DNA of 64,000 nucleotides. Origin: Geodermatophilus ruber. GTDB lineage: Bacteria > Actinomycetota > Actinomycetes > Mycobacteriales > Geodermatophilaceae. Position 1 is the first letter of the stretch. Each line of letters begins with the position of its first letter. Location: assembly GCF_900114385.1 (NCBI RefSeq), contig NZ_FOSW01000016.1, positions 1-64,000 on the forward strand, given 5' to 3'. Below, piece after piece: positions 45,314 to 55,476 of the stretch. The notes under the pieces are model-generated. The model did no database searches. It was not told where the DNA came from and saw only the letters and a list, made by a program, of their open reading frames with translations. A program made the position numbers and the translations under genes.

Positions 45314-47203
45314 TCAGGCCTTCGGCTTGCGGTTCTTGGCCTTGCCGCGCTCGCTCTGGTCGAGGATCACCTTGCGCACCCGGACGGCGGCCGGGGTGAC
45401 CTCGACGCACTCGTCCTCGGCGCAGAACTCCAGCGCCTGCTCCAGGTTCAGGATCCGCGGCGGGATCAGCCGCTCGAGCTCCTCCGCGGTCGAGGACCGC
45501 ATGTTGGTGAGCTTCTTCTCCTTGGTGATGTTGACGTCCATGTCGTCGGGCCGGGAGTTCTCCCCGACGATCATGCCCTCGTAGACCTCGGTGCCCGGGG
45601 CGACCATCATCGAGCCGCGCTCCTGCAGCGAGAACATCGCGTACGAGGTCGCCACGCCCTGCCGGTCGGCGACCAGCGAGCCGGTCGGGCGGGCGCGCAT
45701 GTCGCCCAGCCACGGCTCGTAGCCCTCGAGGTTGTGGTTGAGGACGCCGGTGCCGCGGGTCTCGGTGAGGAACTCGGTGCGGAACCCGATCAGCCCGCGG
45801 GACGGGACGATGTACTCCATCCGCGCCCAGCCGGTGTCGTGGTGCACCAGGTTCTCCATGCGCCCGCGGCGGGTGGCCAGCGCCTGGGTCAGCGTGCCCA
45901 CGTACTCGCCGGGGGTGTCGATGGTGACCCGCTCGACCGGCTCGTGCAGCTTGCCGTCGATCTCCTTGGTCACGACGGTCGGCCGCCCGACGGTCAGCTC
46001 GAACTCCTCGCGGCGCAGCTGCTCGACGAGGATGGCCAGCGCCAGCTCGCCGCGGCCCTGCATCTCCCAGGTGTCGGGGCGCTCGGTGGGCAGCATGCGC
46101 ACCGAGACGTTGCCGACCAGCTCCTGGTCGAGCCGGTTCTTGATGAGGCGGGCGGTGAGCTTCTTGCCGGACTTGCCCGAGATCGGCGAGGTGTTGATCC
46201 CGATGGTGATCGAGATCGACGGCTCGTCGACGGTCAGCGGCGGCAGGGGGCGCGGGTCGTTCGGGTCGGCGAGGGTGTCGCCGATCATGATGTCCTCGAT
46301 GCCGGCGATGGCGACGAGGTCACCGGGGCCGGCGCTCTCGGCCGGGGTCCGGGTGAGGCCCTCGGTCATCAGCAGCTCGGTGATCTTGACGTTCTTGACC
46401 GTGCCGTCCGTGCGGCACCAGGCCACCTGCTGGCCGCGCTTCATCTCACCGGAGTGGATGCGCAGCAGCGCCAGCCGCCCCAGGAACGGGGAGGCGTCCA
46501 GGTTGGTGACCTGCGCGCGCAGCGGCTCCTCGGCGTCGTAGCTCGGCGCCGGGATGGTCTCCAGCAGCGTCTTGACCAGCGGCGCCAGGTCCGGGCTGTC
46601 CGGCACGGTGCCGTTCTCCGGGCGGTTCAGCGACGCCTGACCGGTGCGCCCGTTGCAGTAGACGATCGGGAACTCGAGCGCATCGGGGTCCAGGCCGTTG
46701 TCCTCGAGCAGCTCCATGAACAGCTCGTAGGTCTCGTCGACGACCTCGTCGATCCGCGCGTCGGAGCGGTCGGTCTTGTTGACCGCCAGGATGACCGGCA
46801 TCCCCTTGCCCAGCGCCTTGCGGAGCACGAAGCGGGTCTGCGGGAGCGGCCCCTCGGAGGCGTCCACGAGCAGGACGACACCGTCGACCATCGACAGGCC
46901 GCGCTCGACCTCGCCCCCGAAGTCGGCGTGGCCGGGGGTGTCGACGATGTTGACGACGACGGGGTTGCCGTTCTCGTCGGCCAGGTGGATCGCGGTGTTC
47001 TTGGCGAGGATGGTGATGCCGCGCTCACGCTCGAGATCCATCGAGTCCATGACGCGGTCCTGCGTGGTGTCGGCGTCCGTGCCCTCGCCCTTGGCGCGGC
47101 CGAGGGCTCCGGCCTGACGGAGGAGGGCGTCGACCAGGGTCGTCTTGCCGTGGTCGACGTGGGCGATGATCGCCACGTTGCGCAGGTCGTCGCGGGTGGG
47201 CAT
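45314..47203 (-). CDS. typA: Ribosome-associated GTPase TypA/BipA
   Basis: A 629-residue translational GTPase. G1 is [15 protein letters not shown], the switch I region [18 protein letters not shown]3 [14 protein letters not shown] and G4 [13 protein letters not shown]. It is followed by domain II (beta barrel) and by domains III and V with a BipA-type C-terminal domain ([40 protein letters not shown]). ATG 47203 gives [19 protein letters not shown], the normal start; the frame extends upstream to 47296 but without support. TypA helps ribosome assembly and growth under stress. Confidence 0.95.
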   Translation of the reverse strand: MPTRDDLRNVAIIAHVDHGKTTLVDALLRQAGALGRAKGEGTDADTTQDRVMDSMDLERERGITILAKNTAIHLADENGNPVVVNIVDTPGHADFGGEVERGLSMVDGVVLLVDASEGPLPQTRFVLRKALGKGMPVILAVNKTDRSDARIDEVVDETYELFMELLEDNGLDPDALEFPIVYCNGRTGQASLNRPENGTVPDSPDLAPLVKTLLETIPAPSYDAEEPLRAQVTNLDASPFLGRLALLRIHSGEMKRGQQVAWCRTDGTVKNVKITELLMTEGLTRTPAESAGPGDLVAIAGIEDIMIGDTLADPNDPRPLPPLTVDEPSISITIGINTSPISGKSGKKLTARLIKNRLDQELVGNVSVRMLPTERPDTWEMQGRGELALAILVEQLRREEFELTVGRPTVVTKEIDGKLHEPVERVTIDTPGEYVGTLTQALATRRGRMENLVHHDTGWARMEYIVPSRGLIGFRTEFLTETRGTGVLNHNLEGYEPWLGDMRARPTGSLVADRQGVATSYAMFSLQERGSMMVAPGTEVYEGMIVGENSRPDDMDVNITKEKKLTNMRSSTAEELERLIPPRILNLEQALEFCAEDECVEVTPAAVRVRKVILDQSERGKAKNRKPKA

Positions 47204-47305
47204 GCGGAAGGGCACCTCGGAAGAGTTCGGGGAGCCGCCGCACGGTCGCGCGCGGGGCATCAGGTGTAACGGCCGCCGGCCCGGCGACCTTCCCACTTTA
47301 GGTGT

Positions 47306-47659
47306 TCAGCGCCGGGTGACCGCTGCCTGCGGCCGGTCGGCCACCGCGAACGTCACCCCTGCAGCGGCGATCGTGACCAGACTCACGGCCAGCCAGGCCG
47401 CCATCCCCACGCCCAGCGCCAGCACGTGGGCCAGCACGAACGCACCCACGTAGAGCCCACCGAGGCCGAGAGCGACCGCCCAGCCGCGCCGCTGCACCCA
47501 CAGCCACGCCGCACCCAGGCCGCCGAGGGCGAAGAGCGCGCCACCCAGCGCCCGGATGCCGGTGCTCTGGGCGACGCCGAAGCCGGCGGCCAGCCCGACC
47601 GCGACGAGGACGGCGGAGGGGAAGCGGGTGCGGGCGCGGGTCAGGGTCGAGCTCGTCAT
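47306..47659 (-). CDS. Small hydrophobic membrane protein
   Basis: A 117-residue protein with about four hydrophobic segments (residues 14-30, 35-52, 58-76, 82-103) and basic ends. It has no named family that I recognise; similar proteins follow typA in related actinobacteria. ATG 47659 is the first plausible start. It lies in the same direction as the DsbA-like gene upstream and typA downstream, separated by about 100 bases on each side. Confidence 0.6.
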   Translation of the reverse strand: MTSSTLTRARTRFPSAVLVAVGLAAGFGVAQSTGIRALGGALFALGGLGAAWLWVQRRGWAVALGLGGLYVGAFVLAHVLALGVGMAAWLAVSLVTIAAAGVTFAVADRPQAAVTRR

Positions 47660-47766
47660 GCCGCCCAGTCTCCCCTCCCCGCGTCCGCCTCCCGGCGCGG
47701 GCCGGGCCGGTTCTTCCGCCGGCCAGGGGCGCACGGGGCGGGCCGACGCCTCCGGCCGGAGCTCCG

Positions 47767-48462
47767 TCAGCTCCGGGTCGCGGCAGCGACGGCGGCGGCG
47801 AGGCCGGCCGCCGTCCGGTCGGCCAGCGCCTTCCCGTCGACCAGCACGGTGGGAGTGCTCGTGACCCCGGCCCGGCTCGCGTCGTCGGTGACCTGGCGGG
47901 TCCACTCCGCGAACCGCAGGTGGGTGATGCCGTGGGTGACGGCGGCGCCATCGGCTCCGGCCTGCGCCGCGAGCGCGGTCAGTTGCGCGTCGGTCAGCCC
48001 GCGGCTGCCCTCGGCCGGCTGGTGGGCGAACGCCAGGTCGTGGAAGGCCAGGAACGCCCGCGTGCCTGCCGCGTCGGCGACCACGGCCGCCGCGTTCAGG
48101 GCCCGGGTCGAGTACCGGTCGGTCGAAGCCCGGTCGAGGACGGCGATCGGGTGGTAGCGCACCTGCGCCGTCCCGCGCGCGGCCAGGACGGCCAGCGTGC
48201 CGCCGGTCTCGGCCTCGAAGCGGCTGCAGACCGGGCACTGGAAGTCCTCGTAGACGTCGACGGTCACCGGCGCGCGGGGCGAGCCCGCGACGAACGCCGT
48301 CCCGCCGTCGACCGCGCCGGCGGGCACGGCGGCGTCGCTGCGCGCCGGCCCGTGCGACTGGACCGCGATGACGGTCAGGACGGCGACCATCAGCACCGCC
48401 ACGGCGACGGCGACCCGCACCGCGGGGTGGCCACTCCGGCCGGCGCCTCGTCCAGGGTGCAT
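47767..48462 (-). CDS. DsbA-like thioredoxin-fold membrane-anchored protein
   Basis: A 231-residue exported oxidoreductase. An N-terminal anchor (about residues 17-36) precedes a DsbA/DSBA-like fold: VTVDVYEDFQCPVCSRFEAE with the active-site pair CPVC, an inserted helical domain (about 110-180), and the cis-Pro loop TSTPTVLVDGKAL. Similar actinobacterial proteins form disulfides outside the cell or resemble the MauG/ScsB-type DsbA. Partner substrates unknown. ATG 48462 is chosen; upstream frame extension lacks support. Confidence 0.85.
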   Translation of the reverse strand: MHPGRGAGRSGHPAVRVAVAVAVLMVAVLTVIAVQSHGPARSDAAVPAGAVDGGTAFVAGSPRAPVTVDVYEDFQCPVCSRFEAETGGTLAVLAARGTAQVRYHPIAVLDRASTDRYSTRALNAAAVVADAAGTRAFLAFHDLAFAHQPAEGSRGLTDAQLTALAAQAGADGAAVTHGITHLRFAEWTRQVTDDASRAGVTSTPTVLVDGKALADRTAAGLAAAVAAATRS

Positions 48463-48846
48463 CCCGACCTCCCTCCGGACGGCCGGACCGGCACCCGCGC
48501 GACCCCCGCGCCGCCCACGACCGGCCACGGGACGACGGGGACCGGCCGGTCCTCCGACACGCTGCCGACGCTGCTCCCCGGAGCCGGGGATCCGCTGGGG
48601 AGCGACTGGGAACCTCCTGGGAACCGCCGGAGCCGCCGCCGACCAGTTCCACCGGCAGGCGCGGTACCAGGACGGGCAGGACCTGTGCCGGAAGCCCTGC
48701 GCGCCATTCCGCACGCCGATCGGCGTCGGCCCGGTACGGCTGCGCGGATACGACGAGGGGCCTGGGCGGCGCTCGCCCAGGCCCCTCGGAAAATACCCAC
48801 TGCCCCCCACCGCTCGCAGGCTCGCGGCGGGACCCTGCAGCGGGCG

Positions 48847-49410
48847 TCAGGCGGTGCGGAGCACGCCCTGGATCTCGAGCTCGACGACGATCTTGTCGGC
48901 GACGACGACGCCGCCACCGTCCATCGGCATCGCGATGTCGACGCCGAAGGCGGCGCGGGAGATCTCGGTGCGGGCGGAGAAGCCGGCGCGCGTGCCTCCG
49001 TAGGCGTCGGGGCCGAAGCCCTCGAGCTCCAGAGCCAGCGAGACGGGCTTCGTGTTGCCCTTGAGGGTGAGCTCACCGTCGACGATCCAGTCGGCACCGT
49101 CGGCGCGGACGCCGGTGGAGCGGAAGGTCATCTGCGGGTGGTTCTCGACGTCGAAGAAGTCGGCGGAGCGGATGTGCGCGTCGCGCTGCTCCTGCCGGGT
49201 GTCGATCGAGGCCAGGTCGATGGTGGCGGTCACGCTGGACTGCGTCGGGTCCTCGGCGGTGACGATCTCGCCGGAGAAGTCGCGGAAGTAGCCGCGGACC
49301 TTGCTGACCATCATGTGCCGGACGACGAAGCCGACGGTCGAGTGGGTGGCGTCGATGTCCCAGGTGCCGACGACGTAGCCGGGGATCTGGACGTGGGCGG
49401 TGCTGGTCAT
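48847..49410 (-). CDS. YceI-family protein
   Basis: A 187-residue lipocalin-like protein. It shows the family pattern GTWDIDATHSTVGFVVRHMM then VSKVRGYFRDFSGEI, NHPQMTFRSTGVRADG and LTLKGNTKPVSLALELEGFG. YceI proteins bind polyisoprenoid or similar amphiphiles. There is no signal peptide, so it is cytoplasmic, as in most actinobacterial copies. It is divergent from a MarR-type regulator, which is a recurrent pairing. Confidence 0.9.
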   Translation of the reverse strand: MTSTAHVQIPGYVVGTWDIDATHSTVGFVVRHMMVSKVRGYFRDFSGEIVTAEDPTQSSVTATIDLASIDTRQEQRDAHIRSADFFDVENHPQMTFRSTGVRADGADWIVDGELTLKGNTKPVSLALELEGFGPDAYGGTRAGFSARTEISRAAFGVDIAMPMDGGGVVVADKIVVELEIQGVLRTA

Positions 49411-49469
49411 GGGAAGTCCCTCCGAAGTCTGGTTGAGCGTTTGACTTTCTGCTCGGTCCGCAGCCTAGT

Positions 49470-49481
49470 TGATGGCTCAAT
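49470..49481. promoter_or_regulatory. Probable MarR operator between yceI and marR genes
   Basis: TTGATGGCTCAA, a TTGA-N4-TCAA palindrome in the 94-base gap. A related sequence TTGAGCGTTTGAC lies nearby at 49432-49444. The AT-rich palindromes in this GC-rich gap fit MarR-type binding sites and the promoters of both genes. Confidence 0.55.
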
Positions 49482-49504
49482 CATTCCGCTAGTACCCTAG
49501 TGGC

Positions 49505-50008
49505 ATGACCGCGGTCGCGCACGGGGCGCCGAATGACCGGGCCCGCCCGGCGGGCGAGCCGCGCTGGCTCGACGCCGAGGAGCAGAAGGCCTGGCGCGCC
49601 TGGCTGTACAGCGCGCAGCTGGTGCTGGACCGGCTCGACCGCGAGCTCACCCACGAGACGGGCATCTCGCACGCCTATTACGAGATCCTCGTCGCACTGT
49701 CGGAGACCCCCGGCCGGATGCTGCGCATGAGCGAGCTGGCCGACCGCTGCCTGTCCTCCCGGAGCCGGCTCTCGCACGCGGTCTCGCGGCTGGAGGAACG
49801 CGGCTGGGTCCGGCGGCAGGTCTGCGCGGAGGACGGCCGCGGGCAGCTCGCCGTCCTCACCGACGACGGCTTCGAGGCGCTGGAGGCGGCCGCGCCGGTG
49901 CACGTGGAGAGCGTGCGCACGCACCTGTTCGACCAGCTCTCCCCCGAGCAGGTCGAGGCGATGCGCGACCTCGGCGAGACGCTGCTGCGCCACCTCGCCG
50001 CCCGCTGA
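49505..50008 (+). CDS. MarR-family transcriptional regulator
   Basis: A 167-residue winged-helix regulator. GISHAYYEILVALSETPGRM and LRMSELADRCLSSRSRLSHA form the DNA-binding helices; VSRLEERGWVRRQVCAEDGR then GQLAVLTDDGFEALEAAAPV form the wing with its conserved Asp and Arg. Divergent from the YceI gene with operator-like palindromes between them; it probably represses both. The conserved Cys in the wing (RRQVCAEDG) could be redox-sensitive, but this is only a suggestion. Confidence 0.9.
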   Translation: MTAVAHGAPNDRARPAGEPRWLDAEEQKAWRAWLYSAQLVLDRLDRELTHETGISHAYYEILVALSETPGRMLRMSELADRCLSSRSRLSHAVSRLEERGWVRRQVCAEDGRGQLAVLTDDGFEALEAAAPVHVESVRTHLFDQLSPEQVEAMRDLGETLLRHLAAR

Positions 50009-50086
50009 GGCTGGTCCCCCGGGCTGACGCGCGGATCCCCCCACGGGTGGACGACGCCCCACCGCGGGCTGCCTAGGGTCGTCGCG

Positions 50087-51274
50087 ATGGACGGCCGCCC
50101 CCCGCTCGAACACCTCGCCGCGTGGTTGCGCGACCACCCGTTCCACGTCGACGTCGCGCTCGCGGCCCTCACCTGCCTCGCGACCGTCGTCCTGCCCGCG
50201 GGCAGCTACTGGTCGAACCCGTCCCAGGCGTTCCTCATCGGGTTGCTGCTCACCGTGCCCCTGGCGTGGCGGCGGCGGGCGCCGATCCCGGCCGCCGCCG
50301 TCGTCGTGGCCGCCGGGCTGCTCGAGCTCGTCGCCGTCGAGACATTCCTGGCGGCCAACGTCTCGGCGCTGCTCATGATCTACGCGCTGGCCGCCTACGC
50401 GCCGCGGTGGGCGGGGCGCGCGGGGCTGGCGATCGGGCTGTTCGGCGCCGTCCTCGCCGCGCTGCGCTTCTTCTCCGCGAACGCCGGCGACGCGCTGATC
50501 GTGACGGCGGGCTCGATCGGCGTGGCCGTCGTCGCCGCCTGGGCGCTGGGCGACCTGCGGCGGGCCCGGGGGCTGCGGATGGCCCAGCTGGAGGAGCGGG
50601 CGCGGCTGCTGGAGCTGGAGCGCGACCAGGAGATGCGGCTGGCCGCCACCGCGGAGCGGGCCCGCATCGCCCGGGAGATGCACGACGTCGTCGCCCACTC
50701 CCTGTCGGTGGTCATCGCCCAGGCCGACGGCGGCCGGTACGCCGGGCGCACCGACCCCGAGGCGGCCACCGGCGCGCTCGAGGCGATCGCGGCCACCGGC
50801 CGGCAGGCGCTGGCCGACATGCGCGGCCTGCTCGGCGTGCTGCGCGAGGACGGCGGCGAGGAGTACGCGCCGCAGCCGGACGTCGCCGCGGTCTCCGGGC
50901 TGGTCGAGGACGTGCGGACCAGCGGGCTGGACGTCGACCTGCTCGTCGAGGGCGCGCCGCGGGAGCTGCCGGCCGGCCCCCAGCTGGCCGCCTACCGGAT
51001 CGTCCAGGAGTCGCTGACCAACGTCCTCAAGCACGCCGGGCCGGCCAGCCGCGCCTGGGTCCGGCTGCACTGGCGCCCCGACGCGCTCGAGCTCTCCGTC
51101 CTCGACGACGGGCGGGGCGCCTCGGCCGCGATGGTCGAGGCCGACGGCGCCGGCCAGGGCCTGGTCGGCATGCGCGAGCGCGCCCGGCTGCACGGCGGCC
51201 GGCTGGACGCCGGTCCCCGCCCGGGCGGTGGTTTCGGCGTGCACGCCGTCCTCCCCTACCCTGCCCGGCGATGA
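50087..51274 (+). CDS. Sensor histidine kinase, DesK/NarX (HisKA_3) type
   Basis: A 395-residue kinase. About five N-terminal membrane segments (residues 20-145) precede a coiled coil (155-185). The dimerisation domain has the phospho-accepting His near 199 in ARIAREMHDVVAHSLSVVIA. The HATPase region has AYRIVQESLTNVLKHAGPA, then LDDGRGASAAMVE and GAGQGLVGMRERARLHGGRL (N, G1 and G2 boxes). ATG 50087. The partner regulator gene starts 52 bases downstream. Confidence 0.92.
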   Translation: MDGRPPLEHLAAWLRDHPFHVDVALAALTCLATVVLPAGSYWSNPSQAFLIGLLLTVPLAWRRRAPIPAAAVVVAAGLLELVAVETFLAANVSALLMIYALAAYAPRWAGRAGLAIGLFGAVLAALRFFSANAGDALIVTAGSIGVAVVAAWALGDLRRARGLRMAQLEERARLLELERDQEMRLAATAERARIAREMHDVVAHSLSVVIAQADGGRYAGRTDPEAATGALEAIAATGRQALADMRGLLGVLREDGGEEYAPQPDVAAVSGLVEDVRTSGLDVDLLVEGAPRELPAGPQLAAYRIVQESLTNVLKHAGPASRAWVRLHWRPDALELSVLDDGRGASAAMVEADGAGQGLVGMRERARLHGGRLDAGPRPGGGFGVHAVLPYPARR

Positions 51275-51326
51275 CGACAGCGAGCGAGCAACGAGCGAGC
51301 GCGGAGTCGGGCAAGGCAGTGGACCG

Positions 51327-52025
51327 ATGAGCGAGCCGATCCGGGTGGCCCTGGTGGACGACCAGCAGATGGTCCGTGCCGGCTTCCGGATGGTCATCGA
51401 CTCCCAGCCCGACCTGGCCGTGGTCGGCGAGGCGGGCACCGGCGCCGAGGCGGTCGGGGTGCTGGAGCGCGTGCCGGTGGACGTCGTCCTGATGGACATC
51501 CGGATGCCGTCGATGGACGGCATCGAGGCGACCCGGCGGGTCACCGCGCTGCCCGACCCGCCGCGGGTGGTCGTGCTGACCACCTTCGACCTCGACGAGT
51601 ACGTGGTCGCCGCCATCGGTGCCGGCGCCAGCGGCTTCCTGCTCAAGGACGCGCCGCCGGAGGAGATGCTCGCCGCCGTCCGCACGGTGCACGCCGGCGA
51701 CTCGGTGATCGCGGCCAGCTCCACCCGCCGGCTGCTGCAGCACGTCGCGCCGATGCTGCGCGGCGCCGCGCCGGTGGCCGCCCCCGACGACCGGGCCCTG
51801 GTCGAGCTCACCCCGCGCGAACGCGAGGTGCTGGTGCAGATGGCCTACGGCGCGACCAACGCCGAGATCGCCGCGCACTTCGTGGTCAGCGAGGCGACGG
51901 TGAAGACCCACGTGGGGCGGGTGCTGGCCAAGACCGGCTCGCGCGACCGGGTGCAGGCCGTCGTCCTGGCCTACCGCACCGGCCTGGTGCAGCCCGCCGA
52001 CCTGCTCCGCAACGCCCCCGCCTGA
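51327..52025 (+). CDS. NarL/FixJ-family response regulator
   Basis: A 232-residue regulator. The receiver domain has the acidic pair ALVDDQQMV, phospho-Asp in VDVVLMDIRMPS and Lys in FLLKDAPPEE. The LuxR-type helix-turn-helix has VELTPREREVLVQMAYGATN and VSEATVKTHVGRVLAKTGSR. ATG 51327 is chosen; upstream extension overlaps the kinase. It forms a two-component system with the kinase before it, and the ABC exporter genes that follow are its likely targets, as in DesKR- or LiaSR-like systems. Confidence 0.92.
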   Translation: MSEPIRVALVDDQQMVRAGFRMVIDSQPDLAVVGEAGTGAEAVGVLERVPVDVVLMDIRMPSMDGIEATRRVTALPDPPRVVVLTTFDLDEYVVAAIGAGASGFLLKDAPPEEMLAAVRTVHAGDSVIAASSTRRLLQHVAPMLRGAAPVAAPDDRALVELTPREREVLVQMAYGATNAEIAAHFVVSEATVKTHVGRVLAKTGSRDRVQAVVLAYRTGLVQPADLLRNAPA

Positions 52026-52193
52026 CCGCGGTCGCCCCTCAGGCCGGGGCGGGCACCGGACTGTCCGACCGGGGGATGACGCCTGGTCAGACCACAGGCT
52101 GGCACCACGATCGCCCCGTGCTCCGACGCGACGAGCACCCCCCGACCGGCAGCGTGATCACCGTTCCCGTCCACGCCTTCCGGAGGTCGCCCC

Positions 52194-52967
52194 GTGTCCG
52201 CACCCGTTCCCGTCATGACCGTCCCCGGCGAGCCGCCCTCAGCGGCCGCCGCCGTGCGCGCCACCGGGCTGACGAAGACCTACGGCAGCGGGGAGACCGC
52301 CGTGCACGCCCTCGCCGGGGTGGACGTCGCCTTCGCCCGGGGCGCCTTCACCGCGATCATGGGGCCGTCCGGGTCGGGCAAGTCGACGCTCATGCACTGC
52401 CTGGCCGGGCTGGACGCCGCGACCGGCGGGCAGGTGTGGCTGGGCGACACCGAGCTGACCCGGCTGCGCGACGACGAGCTGACCCGGCTGCGCCGCGAGC
52501 GGATCGGCTTCGTCTTCCAGTCGTTCAACCTGCTGCCGGTGCTCGACGCCCGGGAGAACATCGTGCTGCCGCTGCAGCTGGCCGGCCGCCGTCCCGACTC
52601 CGCCTGGTTCGACGCGGTGATCGCCCGGCTGGGTCTGCGCGAGCGGCTGCGGCACCGCCCCTCGGAGCTCTCCGGCGGCCAGCAGCAGCGGGTCGCCGTC
52701 GCGCGGGCGCTGCTCCCCCGGCCCGACGTCGTCTTCGCCGACGAGCCCACCGGCAACCTCGACTCCCGGGCCGGTGCGGAGGTGCTCGACCTGCTCCGCA
52801 GCAGCGTGCGCGAGACGGGCCAGACCGTCGTGATGGTCACCCACGACCCGATCGCGGCGGCCTACGCCGACCGGGTCGTGCTGCTCGCCGACGGCCGGCT
52901 GGCCGGCGAGATCGAGCACCCCACCGCCGACTCCGTCGTCTCCGCGCTGCGCGGGCTGGGCGCCTGA
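52194..52967 (+). CDS. ABC transporter ATP-binding protein (LolD/MacB-like)
   Basis: A 257-residue ATPase. Walker A is MGPSGSGKSTLMH, followed by the Q-loop FVFQSFNLLPVLD, signature ELSGGQQQRVAVARAL, Walker B DVVFADEPTGNLDSRAG and H-loop VMVTHDPIAAAYADRVVLL. The family works with FtsX-type permeases that move lipids, peptides or proteins by mechanotransmission rather than classic transport. The GTG at 52194 follows GGAGGTCGCCCC. The permease gene begins 1 base after its stop. Confidence 0.93.
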   Translation: MSAPVPVMTVPGEPPSAAAAVRATGLTKTYGSGETAVHALAGVDVAFARGAFTAIMGPSGSGKSTLMHCLAGLDAATGGQVWLGDTELTRLRDDELTRLRRERIGFVFQSFNLLPVLDARENIVLPLQLAGRRPDSAWFDAVIARLGLRERLRHRPSELSGGQQQRVAVARALLPRPDVVFADEPTGNLDSRAGAEVLDLLRSSVRETGQTVVMVTHDPIAAAYADRVVLLADGRLAGEIEHPTADSVVSALRGLGA

Positions 52968-52968
52968 G

Positions 52969-55428
52969 GTGCGCTCGGTCGTCCTGGCCCAGATCCGCAC
53001 GCACGCCGCGCGGCTGGTCGCCTCCTGCCTGGCCGTCGTGCTCGCCGTCGCGTTCGTGGTGGCCACGCTCGTCCTCAACCAGACCACCCGCGACACCGTC
53101 CTGACCGCGGCGGGCGCCCAGTACCTCGGCGCCGACGTGGTGATCAGCACCGAGGACGGTTCCTCGCTGGCCGACGACGTCGAGACGCTGCGCACCGTGG
53201 AGGGCGTGCGCGCGATCGCCCCGGAGTGGGAGGTGGCGGTGCAGGCGGTGGTCCCCGGCCGCACCGGCAGCCAGTACCTCGACGTCTCCGCGGTGGCGGC
53301 CGACCCCACGCTGCGCTGGCAGCAGCTGGCCGACGGCGCACTGCCCGACCGGCCCGGGGAGGTCGCGGTCAGCGAGCGGGTCGGCGCCGCGGTGGGCGAT
53401 GAGCTGACCGCGGTCTCGGTCGCCGCCGACGGCACCGAGTCCACCACCACGGTCACCGTGACCGGCGTCGTCGACCTGGGCGGCGATCCGGGTGCCGGGC
53501 TGTACGGCCGGGCCTACGTCGTGCCCGAGCAGGCGCAGGCCTGGGGGGCGGTCGATCCCACCGAGGTGCGGGTCGCCGGCTGGCCCCGCGCCGACGAGCA
53601 GCTGCTGGCCGCCGCGGTCCGCGACGCGCTGGACGGGCGGCTGACCGTGCGCACCGGCACCGAGCAGGCCGAGGAGCGCGCGGCGAGCATGCTCGGGAAC
53701 TCCTTCGCGCTCACTGCCATCCTGCTGGTCTTCGGCACCGTCGCGGTGGTCGTCGCCGGGCTGGTCATCGCCAACACCTTCGCCGTCCTGCTCGCCCAGC
53801 GGACCCGCGAGCTGGCGCTGCTGCGCTGCGTCGGTGCCACCGGCCGGCAGGTGCGCCGCAGCGTGCTGGGCGAGGCCGCGCTCACCGGCCTGGCCGCCTC
53901 CGCGCTGGGCGTCGGCGCCGGCATCGGGCTGGCCGCGGCGGTCTCGGCGCTGGCCGAGGGCGTCGAGTCGCCGGTGCCGCTGTCCGGGCTGGCGGTCCCG
54001 CTCCTCGCCGTCGTCGCCGGGCTCGCGGTCGGCACGCTGACCACGCTGCTCGCCGCGTTCGCCCCCGCCCGGGCGGCGACCCGGGTGGCGCCGCTGGCCG
54101 CGCTGCGCCCCACCGGCCCGGCGCCGCTGCGCTCCCGGGCGGGGCTGCTGCGGCTGCTGCTCGGCCTGCTGCTGCTCCTGCCCGGTGCGGGCCTGCTCGC
54201 CCTCGGCGTGCTGATGTCCGACGTGTTCGTCGCCCTGCCCGGCGGCGTGGCCAGCTTCCTCGGCGTGGTGCTGCTCGCCCAGCGGGCAGTGCCGCCGGTG
54301 GTGCGGGCGGCCGGCGGGCTGGTCACCCGGATCGGCGGGGTGCCCGCCCGGCTGGCCGCGGGCAACGCCACCCGCAACCCCCGGCGCACGGCGGCCACCG
54401 CCACCGCGCTGCTCATCGGGGTCACGCTCACCACCGCGATGGTGGTGGGCACCGCGTCGACCCGGGCCACCGCGACCGCCGGGCTGGCCGCCGCCTACCC
54501 CGCCGACGTCGTCGTCGAGAGCCTGTCCGGGGAGCTGCCCGGGACACTGCTCGGCCGGCTGCAGGCGGTGGAGGGTGTCGCCCAGGGTGCCGCGCTGCCG
54601 ACGGCGCTCCTCACCGGTCCCGACGGGCAGGAGTGGGCGGCCTACGGGGTCGACGTGTCGACCGCCGTGCCGGTGCTGCGCTCGACCGCCGACACCCCGC
54701 TGCCCGACGCCGGTGAGGTGCTGCTGCCGGAGTGGATGGCCGATTCCTGGGCGGTGACCGACGGGTCCCCCCTGGAGCTGACCGGACCCGGCGGCGGGTT
54801 GTCGCTGCGCGCCCAGGTGATCGCCGAGGGCCCGCTGCTGCTGACCGCCGCCGAGCTGACCGCGCTGGTCCCCGACGCGACGGTCGGCCAGTTGTGGCTG
54901 CGCCTGGACGACGCCGGGGACCCGGCCGCGGTGGTCGACGCGGTCACCGCCACGGTCGGCACCGCGGTCACCGACGCGCAGGTCACGGGGGTGGTCAGCC
55001 TGCGCGAGCAGATGAACGAGGTGCTCGACATGCTGCTGCTGGTGGTCACCGGCCTGCTCGGGGTCGCGGTGGTCATCGCCCTGATCGGCGTCGGCAACAC
55101 CCTGGCGCTGTCGGTCGTCGAGCGGCGACAGGAGAACGGCCTGCTGCGGGCGCTCGGGCTGACCCGGCGGCAGCTGCGCGGGCTGCTGGCGTGGGAGGCG
55201 GTCCTGGTGTCCGGGGTGGCCGCGGTGCTGGGCGTCGTCCTCGGCGGGATCTACGGGCTGACCGGGACGGCGTCGGCGCTCGGCATGACCGGCGGGGTCG
55301 TGGTGACCGTGCCGTGGCTGCAGGTGGCGGTGATCGTCGCCGTCGCCACGGTGGCGGGGCTGCTGGCTTCGGTGCTGCCGGCCCGCCGCGCCGCCCGCAC
55401 CTCGCCGGTCGCCGCCATCGCGAGCTGA
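52969..55428 (+). CDS. FtsX-like ABC transporter permease
   Basis: An 819-residue permease with a duplicated layout. A first membrane segment near residues 15-40 precedes a large extracellular domain (40-240). Three segments follow (about 248-380) with LAQRTRELALLRCVGATGRQ VRRS, the FtsX motif. A middle pair of segments, a second extracellular domain (500-670) and the last three segments come next, with VVERRQENGLLRALGLTRRQ as the second FtsX motif. GTG 52969 starts 1 base after the ATPase stop. Its stop overlaps the left arm of a hairpin that is repeated at 57971. Confidence 0.9.
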   Translation: MRSVVLAQIRTHAARLVASCLAVVLAVAFVVATLVLNQTTRDTVLTAAGAQYLGADVVISTEDGSSLADDVETLRTVEGVRAIAPEWEVAVQAVVPGRTGSQYLDVSAVAADPTLRWQQLADGALPDRPGEVAVSERVGAAVGDELTAVSVAADGTESTTTVTVTGVVDLGGDPGAGLYGRAYVVPEQAQAWGAVDPTEVRVAGWPRADEQLLAAAVRDALDGRLTVRTGTEQAEERAASMLGNSFALTAILLVFGTVAVVVAGLVIANTFAVLLAQRTRELALLRCVGATGRQVRRSVLGEAALTGLAASALGVGAGIGLAAAVSALAEGVESPVPLSGLAVPLLAVVAGLAVGTLTTLLAAFAPARAATRVAPLAALRPTGPAPLRSRAGLLRLLLGLLLLLPGAGLLALGVLMSDVFVALPGGVASFLGVVLLAQRAVPPVVRAAGGLVTRIGGVPARLAAGNATRNPRRTAATATALLIGVTLTTAMVVGTASTRATATAGLAAAYPADVVVESLSGELPGTLLGRLQAVEGVAQGAALPTALLTGPDGQEWAAYGVDVSTAVPVLRSTADTPLPDAGEVLLPEWMADSWAVTDGSPLELTGPGGGLSLRAQVIAEGPLLLTAAELTALVPDATVGQLWLRLDDAGDPAAVVDAVTATVGTAVTDAQVTGVVSLREQMNEVLDMLLLVVTGLLGVAVVIALIGVGNTLALSVVERRQENGLLRALGLTRRQLRGLLAWEAVLVSGVAAVLGVVLGGIYGLTGTASALGMTGGVVVTVPWLQVAVIVAVATVAGLLASVLPARRAARTSPVAAIAS

Positions 55429-55476
55429 GCGGAGTGGATCCGTGCGCGTCACGCCCACGGATCCACTCCGCTCAGC
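55424..55476. terminator. Bidirectional terminator hairpin, copy 1 of a duplicated element
   Basis: Perfect 21-bp stem (55424-55444 with 55456-55476) and 11-base loop CGCGTCACGCC. It covers the stop codons of both convergent genes. The central 39 bases, including the loop, recur unchanged at 57979-58019. Confidence 0.75.
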